A stretch of DNA of 64,000 nt from Cryoendolithus antarcticus (lineage: Eukaryota; Ascomycota; Dothideomycetes; Cladosporiales; Cladosporiaceae). Location: assembly GCA_002077065.1 (NCBI GenBank), contig NAJO01000033.1, forward strand, positions 248,001 to 312,000, given 5' to 3'. Both the position numbers and the translations under genes were made by a program. Below the pieces are notes generated by a model. That model searched no databases. It was given only the letters and a program-made list of their open reading frames with translations, and was not told where the DNA came from. This document shows positions 54,175 to 64,000 of this stretch, piece by piece; the first letter of the stretch is position 1, and each line of letters begins with the position of its first letter.

Positions 54175-55222
54175 CTACTTCCCACCCCTCTTGGCCTCTT
54201 TCTCGGCATCCTCCCTCATTCCCTTCTGCACCCACTCCCGACTCTTCGCAGCATGTTCCTCCATCTTCGCCTTATCAGCGAGCAGCTCCTTCATGCGGTA
54301 CGGGTCAGGCACATTCGCGCCCTTCTGCACCGCAGGCCGAGCCCACATCCGCTCTTCCCAGGCTTTGAGCGTGGGAAAGGAGTCGATGTCGATGCCTGCC
54401 CAACCCGCAGCGGAGATCCAGCCCCAGTGGGCGATGTCGGCGATGGTGCACTTGTCGCCTACGATGTAAGGCGTCTTGGACTCGGAAAGATGTTTGTCCA
54501 GGACGCCGTAGAGGCGGCGGGTCTCGTTTTGGTAGCGGTTGATGCCGTAGACGATCGACTCTGGAGCGTAGCCTGCGACCTCATTAGCGTCTGGATATTA
54601 TACCGAGATATCATCGACGGCACTTACGAGTAAAATGGTTCGCCTGTCCCTGCATCGGTCCAACACCAGAATTCATGAAGAACAGCCAATTCGCCACTTC
54701 AATCGCCTCCCGACTTCCTTCCGGGTACGAGAGCTTATGCTCGGTATCGTAGCGAGCGACAAGGTACTGCATTATCGAGCCACTCTCGAAGAGGCGGATC
54801 GGCTTGCCATCGGTGAACTTGTCGGTCAAAGCTGGGATGCGGCCATTGGGATTGATGGCCAAGAACCATGTCTCTTTTTGAGTGTCTTTGCTGATATCGA
54901 TCTTGGTGTGCTTGTAGGGAATGCTGTGAGTATCTCGTCAGAACGATTGCCAAGATATGCTTCTCCGTCTCGTAGAGCAATGATGATCACGAGGACGGAT
55001 TCTACGATCATGGACCCATTTCTCGGTAAGTCTCAATCGAGATCGAGTCGTAGTTGGGGACGGTGCTCTGACATAGTATGATAGCAAATGGCATCTTGCG
55101 AGGAATAGATCACTTCGCAAGAAAGGGAGCGTCACTAACCCCAGTTCCTCTAACAGTATCGAGATCTTCACGCCATTGGGTGTCTGCGTGGTGTACAAGT
55201 GGATATCGGACTCTGAAGCCAT
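54175..55222 (-). CDS. Glutathione S-transferase, Ure2-type
   Basis: Cytosolic GST of 258 residues that probably detoxifies electrophiles or acts as a glutathione-dependent reductase. Exons 55222-55140, 54923-54628, 54572-54175. Intron 2 (55 bp) is typical; intron 1 is 216 bp, long for this window, with a GTTAGT donor. The thioredoxin-like N-terminal domain runs LYTTQTPNGVKISILLEELG to LAINPNGRIPALTD and ESGSIMQYL, where glutathione binds. The C-terminal helical domain has NWLFFMNSGVGPMQGQANHF and RYAPESIVYGINRY, then DIAHWGW. This pattern is that of the fungal Ure2/GstA/YghU-like group. The lysine-rich end (about residues 225-258) is an extra tail. It converges with the GH5 gene, stop to stop 124 bp apart. 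Confidence 0.9.
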
Positions 55223-56291
55223 TACTGCGATGCAATCTTGAGGCAGCGTTTTTCGGGAGGAGATGCGTAGACCCAGGAACTCAAGCTGCGTCGGAAAAAA
55301 GAGTAAATGATCGAAGTCTTATTGATCAAGAGCGATCGGCATGAAGTGTATTCGGATACTATTGAGACACTCATATGACGTTGCTCCTGCCCCGCTTGGT
55401 GCAGATGCTTGCAAATCACCTACTAGCCTTAAGTGTGCAAAAGTTCTGCAGGTAAGTGTGCAGGTCGTCGAGCTGATGCCCGGGACGAACTGTGTGAGGA
55501 AGTCGTGATGTACCTGGTGTTTGGTGAGCTACAGAAACCTGGAGTCCTCATACGCATGAGGTCTGCATCCACTCCAGGTACACAACAGCATCGACTTCTC
55601 CCCTCTCATGCTAGACTTTCCTATCCCTATCTCAGCCCTAACAATACTGAACGAATTTACGAGGATCCGTTACCACCATTGTGGCTAGGCCAGCTGCAAG
55701 CCCCACTGGCGACGATGTAGCAGCAGCGACCATTAGCCCTTCGCCGCGGCAATGTTATCAAGAGCAACCACGCCACTGACCGCAGGCGTGCCGCAGCTTT
55801 GACAACGAACGCTCCGCGATGGCTAGAGACGTGCGTGCTGTGAGTCTCGGTCCCAGATCGAGGGGCCATGGCCAACGTTACAAGTGGTGAGAGGCAGCGT
55901 TGGGAACGCTCAGATTTCCCTAATCTGGACGGAAATGTTGTGGATATGGCGCTGCTCTGAGAGAGCACCTTATGCGCCTGCACAGCGCCCGTCCGGCTCT
56001 GGCACGTCGGCGCTCTGCATCGATATCGTGAAAGCGCTTCTCACGCGCAGCAGCGTCGGCCAGTCTTTAAGGTGTCGTCAATGTGATCACCTGAGTACCA
56101 TCGATCAGCGACAAGTGAAGCTCATCAGCATAGCGAGTGTACCACTGCTGTAAGTCTTGTACGAGCACACGTCCCACAAATCTACTTCGCCCTCGCCACA
56201 GTGATCACGAGTCAGTCTCGACCCTGCAATAACCTATTTCGCTTCGAATGCGGGCCACGCTCTGTTCGTTGAAATGCGCATAGAACGCTAA
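55223..56291. other. Intergenic upstream of the GST gene
   Basis: This 1069 bp stretch lies between the GST start (minus) and the end of the hypothetical gene (minus). Only short scattered frames; nothing recognised. Confidence 0.5.
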
Positions 56292-57056
56292 TTACTCTTC
56301 CAATGTATCGTAGACGTCGCTTGCCCATTCATCAGCATGAGCAGCATACTTCCACGCGTACTGCTCATCGGGCGCCTTCCGACACCAAAGGACATACGAA
56401 CCACCCCAGCTATGCTCCTCGTTGCGGCCGATCTTGATGCACAGAGCAATGTCGAGCTCGATATCCCATTGACCGGGAAGCTCATCCTCACCTACGGTTA
56501 CAGTGTCATCGCGATAGGGGCTCGAGCGCTCTGCCAGATCCAACATGCTGCACTGATGGATGAACTGATATCGCGGCAGCCCAGACCCGCCGATGCCATC
56601 TACTAGGCTGGAGAGGTACTCGAGGTCTGGTGGCGGGAATCTCCCAGCTGCGACATCTCACCTTTCGATCAGGGCTCGAACTCGTGCGTACCAGGCACCT
56701 CTATCTAGTGGAAAGTCATCGGGAAGGTGGTAGATACCGTCGAGATCGCACGTCTCGATCAGCTTTAGGCGTACTGCTGGATCAAGCAGACTGCGAGGTG
56801 AAGTGGCGATGTTGGTGATTTCATGTCGCATGACCTGCTCTCTGAGATGGGACATGCTGGCTCGCCATCCACAGGGCTGCGATTCGATGCTGTTTACGAT
56901 GGCGCGCAGATTCGAGAGGTTGTGATCAAGGACGGTGTTCCGGTACGATCCCAGAGCGGCTTTGATGCTCTGGCGGCGGGCCTCGTTCAGTTCTTCAGGA
57001 GCGGTGATGGACATGCTGGCGATGTCTCGCTGTGCGCCCTCGACCGCGAGAGACAT
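56292..57056 (-). CDS. Hypothetical protein, two exons
   Basis: Unrecognised 236-residue protein. Exon 1 is 57056-56662 and exon 2 is 56607-56292; a 54 bp intron (GTGAGA...CCAG) joins IES to LVDG in frame. An in-frame TAG lies four codons before the ATG, so the start is well bounded. No signal peptide, membrane segment or known motif is seen. The N-terminal half is helical and charged (EELNEARRQSIKAALGSYR, SPRSLLDPAVRLKLIETCD); the C-terminal half is rich in Trp, Tyr and acidic residues (WDIELDIALCIKIG, WCRKAPDEQYAWKYAAH). The acidic, Trp-rich end resembles small lineage-specific proteins of filamentous fungi, but I can give no role. Confidence 0.6.
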
Positions 57057-57824
57057 AGCAACGGAGTACTAGAGACCGATGGTGGTATCCTGTCCAACGT
57101 GGATGTATATTGTGCTAGGATGGAGAACGCTTTTGTGGACACCTACCACGCATGTTTGGAGGGAGCCTTGTACACGGAGTCACATAGGCGACGAGAAACG
57201 AACCCTTGGAAGCACTCGGAAGACGCAAAGTCGACGCCGAACGAAGACACAGGCGATATGTCTGATTTGTTCTCTGGTGGTCAAGCTTGATGCATACCTC
57301 ATGTGTCATACTATGCGAATCTGAGGTTGATGTCTATGCCAATCTGGTGTTGATGTTTAGGTATGCCAATCTGGTGTTGTCGACATTCGGGGCTAGTTGC
57401 TACATGTGCCTTGGGCTCAAAGTTGCCGTTTGGGTGTGAATGATGGATTCTGGTTCCGAAAGGGAGGAGTCTCGCCGCGCTCTCCCGGGTTTGTCAATGT
57501 ACTTTCATGAGCTCGGCACCCAGAGGATCGAGACATGCAAAGGGAATGACCGTGGAGCGACCAGATGAAGGTACGTGTCAGGCAGGGTCGAGCCACCACA
57601 TCGAGGCTATATGGAAGAGCATACGAGGAAGGATCGCGGGTAGTAAGTGATTCGCGCAGCGAAAGAACGCAGCTTGTTATCGCCGTTTTAGTAGAGCCTG
57701 ATGTGGGTATGCCGCACCATTACGCCCTCCACTCCAGTTCGCAACACCGTAGTAATCCAATCTATGTCCCACAAAAGAGATGGACAAAGTCTCCCGCAGC
57801 CACCATCCTTTCCCTTTCGATTGC
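57057..57824. other. Intergenic between the hypothetical gene and Pal1
   Basis: This 768 bp stretch carries the promoter of the hypothetical gene and the Pal1 3' flank. A plus-strand frame at 56823-57290 is an antisense shadow of the hypothetical gene and its upstream region. Contains the tandem repeat listed next. Confidence 0.5.
57312..57380. repeat. Imperfect tandem repeat, about 23-27 bp, three units
   Basis: Units start at 57312, 57335 and 57362, each beginning TATG(C/G)(C/G)AATCTG and ending in GTTG(A/T)TGT-like sequence. Units 2 and 3 are identical over their first 18 bases. Non-coding, possibly variable between strains. Confidence 0.65.
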
Positions 57825-59807
57825 CTACTCGCCCCTGTCTGGTCGTGCCCTACGGCCACCCTTCAGACTCTTCATCCTATTCAGGAACCCTCCACCTCCG
57901 CTACTCTTCCCCTCGTCTCCATTCCCACTCCCCGGCCTCAACGCCCCACTATCAGCAGTCACACTCCTAGTCAACACACTCGCACCTCCCAGCCTTGGCG
58001 GACTGTTCTTCGCGACCAAAGGCCGGCTCTCACTCTCAGCGATCTTGATCTGCGCTCCCTTCTTCTCGTACGCGTTCTCGTAGTCATTATCGAAAGGGTT
58101 AATCTCGTTGTCCCGAGTGTACTTTGCCCTGACCGGCCCACCGGCACTCTGCGCACCCAAATGGTTCATCTGCCCATCCTGCAACTCATAGCGTGCATCA
58201 GGCGAGCGGTAGTTGTCTCCCACAGGCGTACGGCGGGTATTCGACATCCCGCGGAAGCGCTGGGCGATGGACTTCTTCCTTGAAAGTCCACCTCCCATAG
58301 CACCGCCAGTCATCTGGGATACGTCCTCGGACTCTCGGCGCTGTAGATCGCGGCGGCTAGCAGGCGCGCCTTCCAAGAAGGTGCTGGTGCCCAGGCCAAC
58401 TGTCTCCTCGCCGTGGACTGGCTCTGCGCGGGCTGTGGGGTCTACCACTGCAGGTTGGGGTTTACGGGTCGTGGTGAAGGCTTCGAACGCTTCTTCGCCG
58501 CGACCGTGGAAGCGGTCAAGGTCGATGCGGGAGTTGAGTGGGCCGGAGCCGCCGAGAGCCATGTTGGCGCTGTTAGCTGGGAAAGCTTGCATCGGTGCTG
58601 GGCCGCGGGCTTTGTGGTGATTGCGATGGGGGTTGCACGCATCGAAGGGTCCGTCGTGGTGGAAGACTGGCTTGGTATTAGTACTTTTGAAGTGCAAGCA
58701 TCACGAAAGTCCAACACTCACGTCCTTGCCCATAAATGCCAGTCACATCAAGCTGATCAATGATGTCCAATCCTTGCGGCTTCTTCATGCGTGCGCCGCC
58801 TGCTCCCGCGCGGACCTTTTCCTTCTCACGCTTGTGTCGCTCTTCACGCTCTCTGCGCCTCTCACGTCTGCGGCGCTCCTCTGACTCTGTGCGAGGTGGG
58901 CGATCAGCGCGCTCGCGCTCTCTACGGATGTCACGCTCCTTGTCCATCACTGATGACTCAGACATGCCGCGTGGTCTGCGTGGAGGCTCGCGTTTGTCTG
59001 GGCTGCGGGGTGCGCCAGCGTAAGGTGGTGGTGGTCCGTTTGGTCGGCTGCTAGATCCTGATGGTGCAGCTTGTCGTGAGCCATTGACTGGGAGTGTGCC
59101 TGCTCTTGGTGGTGGTGCGCGTGTCACTGAGGCTCCTGTCATTCAATCAGTCTGCTGCCTAGACAGAACAGTGAACGCCGTCCCTTACCGTTGCCATTCT
59201 TATCAAGCAGCGAAAGATCATTCTGCGGGGAGTAAAAGTCAGCAAACGCCTCGCGCCACCGTTGAAAACGCTCCATCGCCATATCGCCCTCCGCTTGCCA
59301 CTCCGCTTGCCAGTCTCTATGCTAGACAATGCCGCGAACAGAATGGCATTGCAAATTTAGCACCCCTCGTATGCTCAAATGTGATACATCACAGTTCCAC
59401 CACCCCCGCGGCCGCCTGCATACACCGCAATCTCCCGCTCAACTCATCACAAGGAATCCAGTGCAACTTACGAATATCTCGCTCGTCAGCCCATTCACAT
59501 CTCCCTTTGGTAGCGACAGCTCACTCGCATCCAGAAATGGATTACGCGACATCCTATTATCGCGAGACGGCGGTGCGGCAGGGGGTTCGAGACTTCGCGG
59601 TGAAGTTGAGGCGACAGCGGCGGGCGAAGCGGCGCGGTTGCGGAAGGGGTTGTTGGATGACAGGTTGAGGGCGGATTTGTCTGCTGTTGTGGTGGAAAGT
59701 GTGGTGTTAGTGGTATGTTGTGTGGTGTGCAAGTCGGGTAAATTGTTGGTGGGCGGGCTGATGTCAGTGATCGGCGGAGGGTGAAACAGGAGAGCGCGCG
59801 CTTGCAT
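57825..59807 (-). CDS. pal1: Pal1 family cell-morphology protein
   Basis: Peripheral protein of endocytic and growth sites that helps keep cylindrical cell shape; fission yeast Pal1 works with Sla2. Four exons: 59807-59472, 59222-59189, 59135-58722, 58666-57825; 541 residues. Exon 2 is a 34 nt micro-exon coding NDLSLLDKNGN between a 249 bp and a 53 bp intron; the joins keep the frame. The N-terminus has two NPF motifs (NNPFRNR and SRNPFLD), which bind EH-domain endocytic proteins. A basic Arg/Glu-rich helix follows. The Pal1 core runs LDIIDQLDVTGIYGQGLFHHDGPFDACNPHRN in three conserved pieces, then APMQAFPANSANMALGG and IDLDRFHG. The rest is disordered. Start ATG 59807 gives the best N-terminus. 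Confidence 0.9.
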
Positions 59808-60882
59808 TGGCCAGCTGGGGATGCTTTGCTCGCAGTGTTCGACGGCGTGGACAGCAGCAGCAGTGTGGTGAGAAATACACACACAACGCAGGTCAGGGGA
59901 GTGGGGATCGCAGACGCGTACCTGGCATGACGGCGGCCATGGCGCTTGGCCCTGACAGAAGTTGGCGCCGTGCAGTTTGCTGTGTGTGGTATGCGGCCCT
60001 TATCTCTCCTTATCGTTGTGACGTCTGTGTTGTTGTGTGCAAATGCGCGGTATACTAAAGCTGCTGGGTATAGAACGAGGATCCAGGGACAGAAGTCTTG
60101 CGTTTTGCACGCTCGCGCAGTGCCAGGGGGTGGGGTTCGTGAAGTGCGGATACACGCAGCGGTGACGATGGCGGCTGTCGGAGCGGGTCTGGTAATATGG
60201 GAAGTAGAGTGGAAAAATGCACCTGCGGCTGGCTGATGTTGCGCTTGCCGTGAATCAGGTACTGGTGAGGTGGTGAAGACAAGATCAAGTATTGCGCGGT
60301 ACAATGGAGATGTCAACACGCAACGTGACGATATTAGCCTTTCGCCATGCCTTTTGCTTGCATCTCATGTGCCTGTCTTCATCGCCAGGGTCCCTCGTGA
60401 CCGACAACCTTCTCCCTTCACTAGCGGCCGGTACATGGGCCTCAGATCGAGCCACTTCTTGCAATTCTAGCACCATCTGTGCCGAGTTCCACCGCAAATT
60501 GCTATCTTCACGTACGTGCACTGATGGGCTTCTCCGTCGCGTGATTACACGCTCACGTCGAACCAAATCCTTCTCATCGCTGCACCACACCTGTCAAAAT
60601 CTCATCAACCCTTCACTTCAAGCGATCTCGGCTCCCTCCCGAAGCCAGAGTGCGGAGAAACCAACGCCACCACAGACCAAAGCACGCGCGCGGGTCTCCC
60701 GTTCTAGCCCGTTGCGGTAGTTGCTAGCTGCCTGACTATCATTGGTAGCGTGAACCGCGGTTCGACTTCATCCGAAGCACCTTGTCGTCGAGGGTGCCAA
60801 GCCAGACTTTGAAGCAGTGGTCGGTGAAGTCACTGAGGTAGGAACGCCTGGCCAGCGAGAGGAGACTTTCCGCTCAAGCACC
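59808..60882. other. Intergenic, divergent promoter region of Pal1 and MED31
   Basis: This 1075 bp stretch separates two divergent genes. A minus-strand open frame overlapping Pal1 exon 1 continues to 60319, but without conserved sequence. Nothing else recognised. Confidence 0.55.
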
Positions 60883-61428
60883 ATGGCGGCACCGAGGACG
60901 AACGGCGTTGCTGCTGTCCAGGAAGCAGAGACCTTCAACAGTGCAACGAGGTTCGAGATCGAGCTCGAAGTGAGTCTACCTCTTTCAAGATACTCAATTC
61001 TCGCGTTCCGCGCTGTCTCTCGAGACCGATAGCTTTACCTCTCCCACACAGCACTCACAGCTAAGTACAAACCTCCAGTTCGTCCAGTCCCTCTCTTCCC
61101 CCCTGTACCTCCACCACCTCGCAACGCAGCAATACTTCGCCTCTCCCGAGTTCATCGCATACTTGAAGTACCTGCTCTACTTCACTCAGCCGGAGTACCT
61201 GGTCTACCTAACGTGACTTTGACCTGGTCTTGTCCCAATTTGCTTGCGCAGACTGACAGACTTCATAGATACCCCGGCCCAACGCTCAAGAATCTCGAAC
61301 TATTGCAAACGGAGGAGTTCAGGAGGGACCTGCTGAATCCTGGCCTGATCGAACGAATGGTGAACGAGGGCATCGCTGCTGCTTATGAGGGCGGCCAAGC
61401 AGCGGCTGAGGGTGCATCGGCTACGTGA
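60883..61428 (+). CDS. MED31: Mediator complex subunit 31 (Soh1/MED31)
   Basis: Small middle-module subunit of Mediator in the nucleus, 126 residues. Exons 60883-60969, 61079-61212, 61269-61428; introns of 109 and 56 bp. The core has the near-invariant Soh1 pattern: RFEIELEFVQSLSSPLYL, LATQQYFASPEFIAYLKYL, FTQPEYLVYLTYPGPTLKNLELLQ, then a helix EEFRRDLLNPGLIERM. Both splice joins fall inside this pattern and restore it, which fixes them well (GAA-TTC at the first, AC-A at the second). An Ala/Gly-rich tail ends the protein. With MED15 this is the second Mediator gene in the window, almost certainly by chance. Confidence 0.95.
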
Positions 61429-61949
61429 GACTGTAGCGCGCCCTTAAAGCATTCTGCGTCATGAAGCTGCATCGTATTGCGCGCCGGATCGCAGACCACG
61501 ATCTCGCAGGGAACTCATTCCACACAGCCGATAACGCGAACAGGGAGCAGCAAAGCTGTTTAGCCCGAACCGACAAAAAGCACGCTGCGGAACTTACGCC
61601 ATGCGTTCGATCCCGAGTGCTCGCGATTCGTATCACGGATAAGGAATGGACCTCAGCAAACGTGGATGAAAATCATGTGAGCCTGACGCGGGCAGCAGAG
61701 CCGCGAGCCACTGTGCCAGTAGCGAGCGAGCAGCAGCTGGCGACTGGTGAAGCGACGTCCCGCTCATCCAGCGGATTGGGGGGGCATGTTGCCTGAAGTG
61801 GGCACAGAGTGCGAACCGTAGACCTTTGAGGGAAGAACTCGAGACACGAGATCCATGCAGTCATCGCTCATTATGCACTATACACTCATGCTCAATATGC
61901 AAAATCACACACATCTCCCCCGACCCCATCTCACGCTATCTACTACTCC
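61429..61949. other. Intergenic between convergent MED31 and lipase genes
   Basis: This 521 bp stretch between convergent stops contains short frames only; 3' flanks of both genes. Nothing recognised. Confidence 0.5.
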
Positions 61950-64000
61950 TTACGATCCCCTGACCCACCCCTCTACCCGCTCCGCCGTCTCCCCGACCAG
62001 TCGTTCGTACCTCTCATCCACGAAAAACAGCCCACAATGCGCCCCAACCTCATCCACATTCTTCATGAACACCCTCACCCAGCAAGGATCCAGCTGACCA
62101 GCTGAGTCTTTAGGCGGTAGAGAGCAGAATTTACGGTCTTTAGGCGGGCCAGTGTGTTTGGGCTTGTTCCCCTTGGGAGGTTTGGCGGACTTGCTGGTTG
62201 TGGTGGAGGTATTGGTAGTGGAAGGGGCGAGTGAGGCATTCGTCGTAGAGGGTGCGAGAGAAGTGGTGCGCGTGACTGGCTGACCGGTAGATGTTTGTCG
62301 CGAGAGCTCGTCTTCTGTAGTATAGCCGGAGGACATGCTAGATCCCCTGGTAGGTGCAGGCTCGGGCTCGCCGCGCATGCGACGGCCTTCGCGATTCATG
62401 CGCTCTTTCTCGTCAGCTAGCCGCTTCAGCTCTCGCTCGGAGTGTGTGAGCTCTCGCTTGCTCTCAGTCTCTTTCTTCGCCTGCTTTTCTGCAGCCTTCT
62501 TGGCTTTCTCAGCTTCCTTGTCTGCTTTCTCTGCACGCCGCTTCTCGAGCTTCTCCCGCTCCTTGATCATCTTTTCCCGGTCTGCAACGGCTTTCTCGTA
62601 CGCTTTCACACTGCGCGCATGCTCTTTCTCGACTAGCTTCTTGGTGTCTTTGTCGGAGATGAAGCTTGTGTTCAGTGGTGGAGGTGCAGGTGGGAGATCG
62701 GGTATGGGGGGCAGTGAAGCTGTCAACGATAAAGAGGCGGTGCGAGAGTCAAGCGTCTGCATTGTGTCTGTCGGCGATATGGGAGTGGGCTCAGGGGAGA
62801 GATCGCGCTCGGGCTCGGGATGAGGATCCATGTGCTGCATTTCGTTGAGCGAAGCTGTCTCGGCTGTGCTGTGGTAACCTTCGAAGTCGTCGTCATCGGA
62901 AGGTATCTCAGGAGGTTTCCGCTCAAGCGTACCATCTGCGCGGTACTCCTCGAGCGAAATACGAGGACTGGGCGTTCTCGAGCCCTTGGCCGAAGCATTC
63001 GAGGAAGGCTGCACGTCCAGCGAAGCATCTCCGCCTACACCCACAGGCAGAGTCTTCTCCTCTTCTTCTTCCTTCTTCTCCACCTTCGGCCGACCGTGGC
63101 AAGCAGTGTAGTAGTTTACGAAGCGCACTCTCGCAGGTGGCACATTCTGCTGATACTCCACCACACTCTTCCGCACCCTGCCGTCCTCCTCCTCAAGAGC
63201 GCGAATCTTCCCATACCTCGCTTTCAGCTCCCCGTAGTTTGCCATCGCCCCACCGAACTCCATGTGCGAGGTCACCAGCTGCTTCGTGGCTTTGCCCAGG
63301 CTGTCTGAGTGCTTGTGCACGAAGTGCAGCGCATTGGCCCATCCCTTTCTGACAGGGAGTAGCTGATCGTTCGGGAAAGCTGCGTTATAGTTCGGATCTG
63401 GGTTCGGCGGCTGCCAGAATGTGTCGGCGTGGGCCAGAGACGGCGAAGTGGGACCCGAGCTCGATGCACTCTCCGATGGTGCCAGCGCCGTACCACTCCA
63501 CTTGTCTGTCGGCGCCTCTGGTGCTGCAGCGAAGAGCGACGCTAGTCCGCTCTTCACGACACCTGGATGCATGCCCAAGAACGGCACGTCATAATTCACA
63601 GTCCCGAGTATGCGATGCTTCAGCGGCTGACTCGCAGGCGGCGCTGGAGGCATGATGGCAACCTCGGCCGACACCAGCCCGCCCATGCTATGCCCTAGAA
63701 GCACAACATCGACATCGCTCCCCTCGTGCGGCTCCAGCCAGCTACTGAAGTCGTCCCGCGCAAAGCGAATATTCCGTTTTGACCGATACCGAGGGTATAA
63801 CTTGGAGTGCACGACATGCGTCTCAGCCAGCAAGACAGTGAGCAAGTTATGCACATGCGCTGGGAAAGAGCGGAACGACGTCTCGTTGCCCATGAATCCG
63901 TGGATGTAGATCATGAGTAATTTCCGCCGGCCGCCTTGCTCATTGGACTCGTGAGGTGTGAGTGAGTCTGTGGAAAGGCGGCGCGGGTCCTGATCTGCCC
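61950..64000 (-). CDS. DUF676-like alpha/beta hydrolase (lipase), 5' partial
   Basis: Large alpha/beta hydrolase; the frame is open to the window edge, so the N-terminus is missing (683 codons visible). The start of the fold is KLLMIYIHGFMGNETSF, with the oxyanion HG, then the nucleophile elbow GHSMGG in VVLLGHSMGGLVSAEV, as in DUF676/lipase proteins. The acid and His of the triad are not obvious to me. About residues 270-460 of the visible part are disordered. A long charged coiled coil follows (about 450-560, EKLEKRRAEKADKEAEKAKKAAEKQ-like, Lys/Glu/Ala-rich). The C-terminal segment has FCSLPPKDSAGQLDPCWVRVFMKNVDEVGAHC, which is conserved-looking and distinctive. Substrate and location unknown; no membrane segment seen in the visible part. 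Confidence 0.85.
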   Translation of the reverse strand, partial: ADQDPRRLSTDSLTPHESNEQGGRRKLLMIYIHGFMGNETSFRSFPAHVHNLLTVLLAETHVVHSKLYPRYRSKRNIRFARDDFSSWLEPHEGSDVDVVLLGHSMGGLVSAEVAIMPPAPPASQPLKHRILGTVNYDVPFLGMHPGVVKSGLASLFAAAPEAPTDKWSGTALAPSESASSSGPTSPSLAHADTFWQPPNPDPNYNAAFPNDQLLPVRKGWANALHFVHKHSDSLGKATKQLVTSHMEFGGAMANYGELKARYGKIRALEEEDGRVRKSVVEYQQNVPPARVRFVNYYTACHGRPKVEKKEEEEEKTLPVGVGGDASLDVQPSSNASAKGSRTPSPRISLEEYRADGTLERKPPEIPSDDDDFEGYHSTAETASLNEMQHMDPHPEPERDLSPEPTPISPTDTMQTLDSRTASLSLTASLPPIPDLPPAPPPLNTSFISDKDTKKLVEKEHARSVKAYEKAVADREKMIKEREKLEKRRAEKADKEAEKAKKAAEKQAKKETESKRELTHSERELKRLADEKERMNREGRRMRGEPEPAPTRGSSMSSGYTTEDELSRQTSTGQPVTRTTSLAPSTTNASLAPSTTNTSTTTSKSAKPPKGNKPKHTGPPKDRKFCSLPPKDSAGQLDPCWVRVFMKNVDEVGAHCGLFFVDERYERLVGETAERVEGWVRGS

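Noticed and set aside
1..64000. CRISPR arrays, insertion sequences, rRNA and bacterial-type operons
   Set aside because: None seen; the sequence is eukaryotic with spliceosomal introns. No intact transposon or LTR pair was recognised by eye.

Overview
The window is nuclear DNA of a filamentous ascomycete (Pezizomycotina). The evidence is: densely packed genes with 50-60 bp introns (GT(A/G)NGT donors, CTRAY branch points, YAG acceptors); fungus-specific families (Zn2Cys6 regulator, Pal1, DUF3074, Pff1, Ure2-type GST); and no bacterial operons, RNA genes or intact transposons. A member of the Dothideomycetes seems likely, but that is an impression from protein style, not a demonstration. Exon borders below were read by eye from splice consensus plus protein continuity.

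Left arm (1-27 kb), ordinary housekeeping and accessory genes: Zn2Cys6 factor (3' end off the window), small secreted protein, alpha/beta hydrolase, membrane-anchored ankyrin protein, sterol O-acyltransferase, Mediator subunit MED15, D-galactonate dehydratase, DUF3074 protein, TPR-SET protein with an in-frame stop near its end, and vacuolar M28 protease Pff1.

Centre (27-51 kb, perhaps to 54 kb), the main find: a complete galactosaminogalactan (GAG) exopolysaccharide cluster like the five-gene gtb3-agd3-ega3-sph3-uge3 cluster of Aspergillus fumigatus, but rearranged and expanded. It holds a 2844-residue membrane glycosyltransferase (Gtb3-like), a UDP-glucose/UDP-GlcNAc 4-epimerase with a small gatekeeper Cys (Uge3-like), a GH114 endo-galactosaminidase with a membrane anchor (Ega3-like), a secreted polysaccharide deacetylase (Agd3-like), and three spherulin-4/GH135 genes (Sph3-like). 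The three spherulins have different predicted locations: one type II membrane protein, one with no visible targeting signal, one secreted. A GH5 glycanase lies just outside. Inferred logic: Uge3 supplies UDP-Gal and UDP-GalNAc; Gtb3 polymerises and exports; Agd3 partly deacetylates GalNAc; Ega3 and the Sph3 proteins cut the polymer. gtb3/sph3-A and ega3/agd3 are divergent pairs sharing promoter regions.

Right arm (54-64 kb): Ure2-type glutathione transferase, an unrecognised 236-residue protein, Pal1 morphogenesis protein, Mediator subunit MED31, and a DUF676-like lipase whose 5' end lies off the window.
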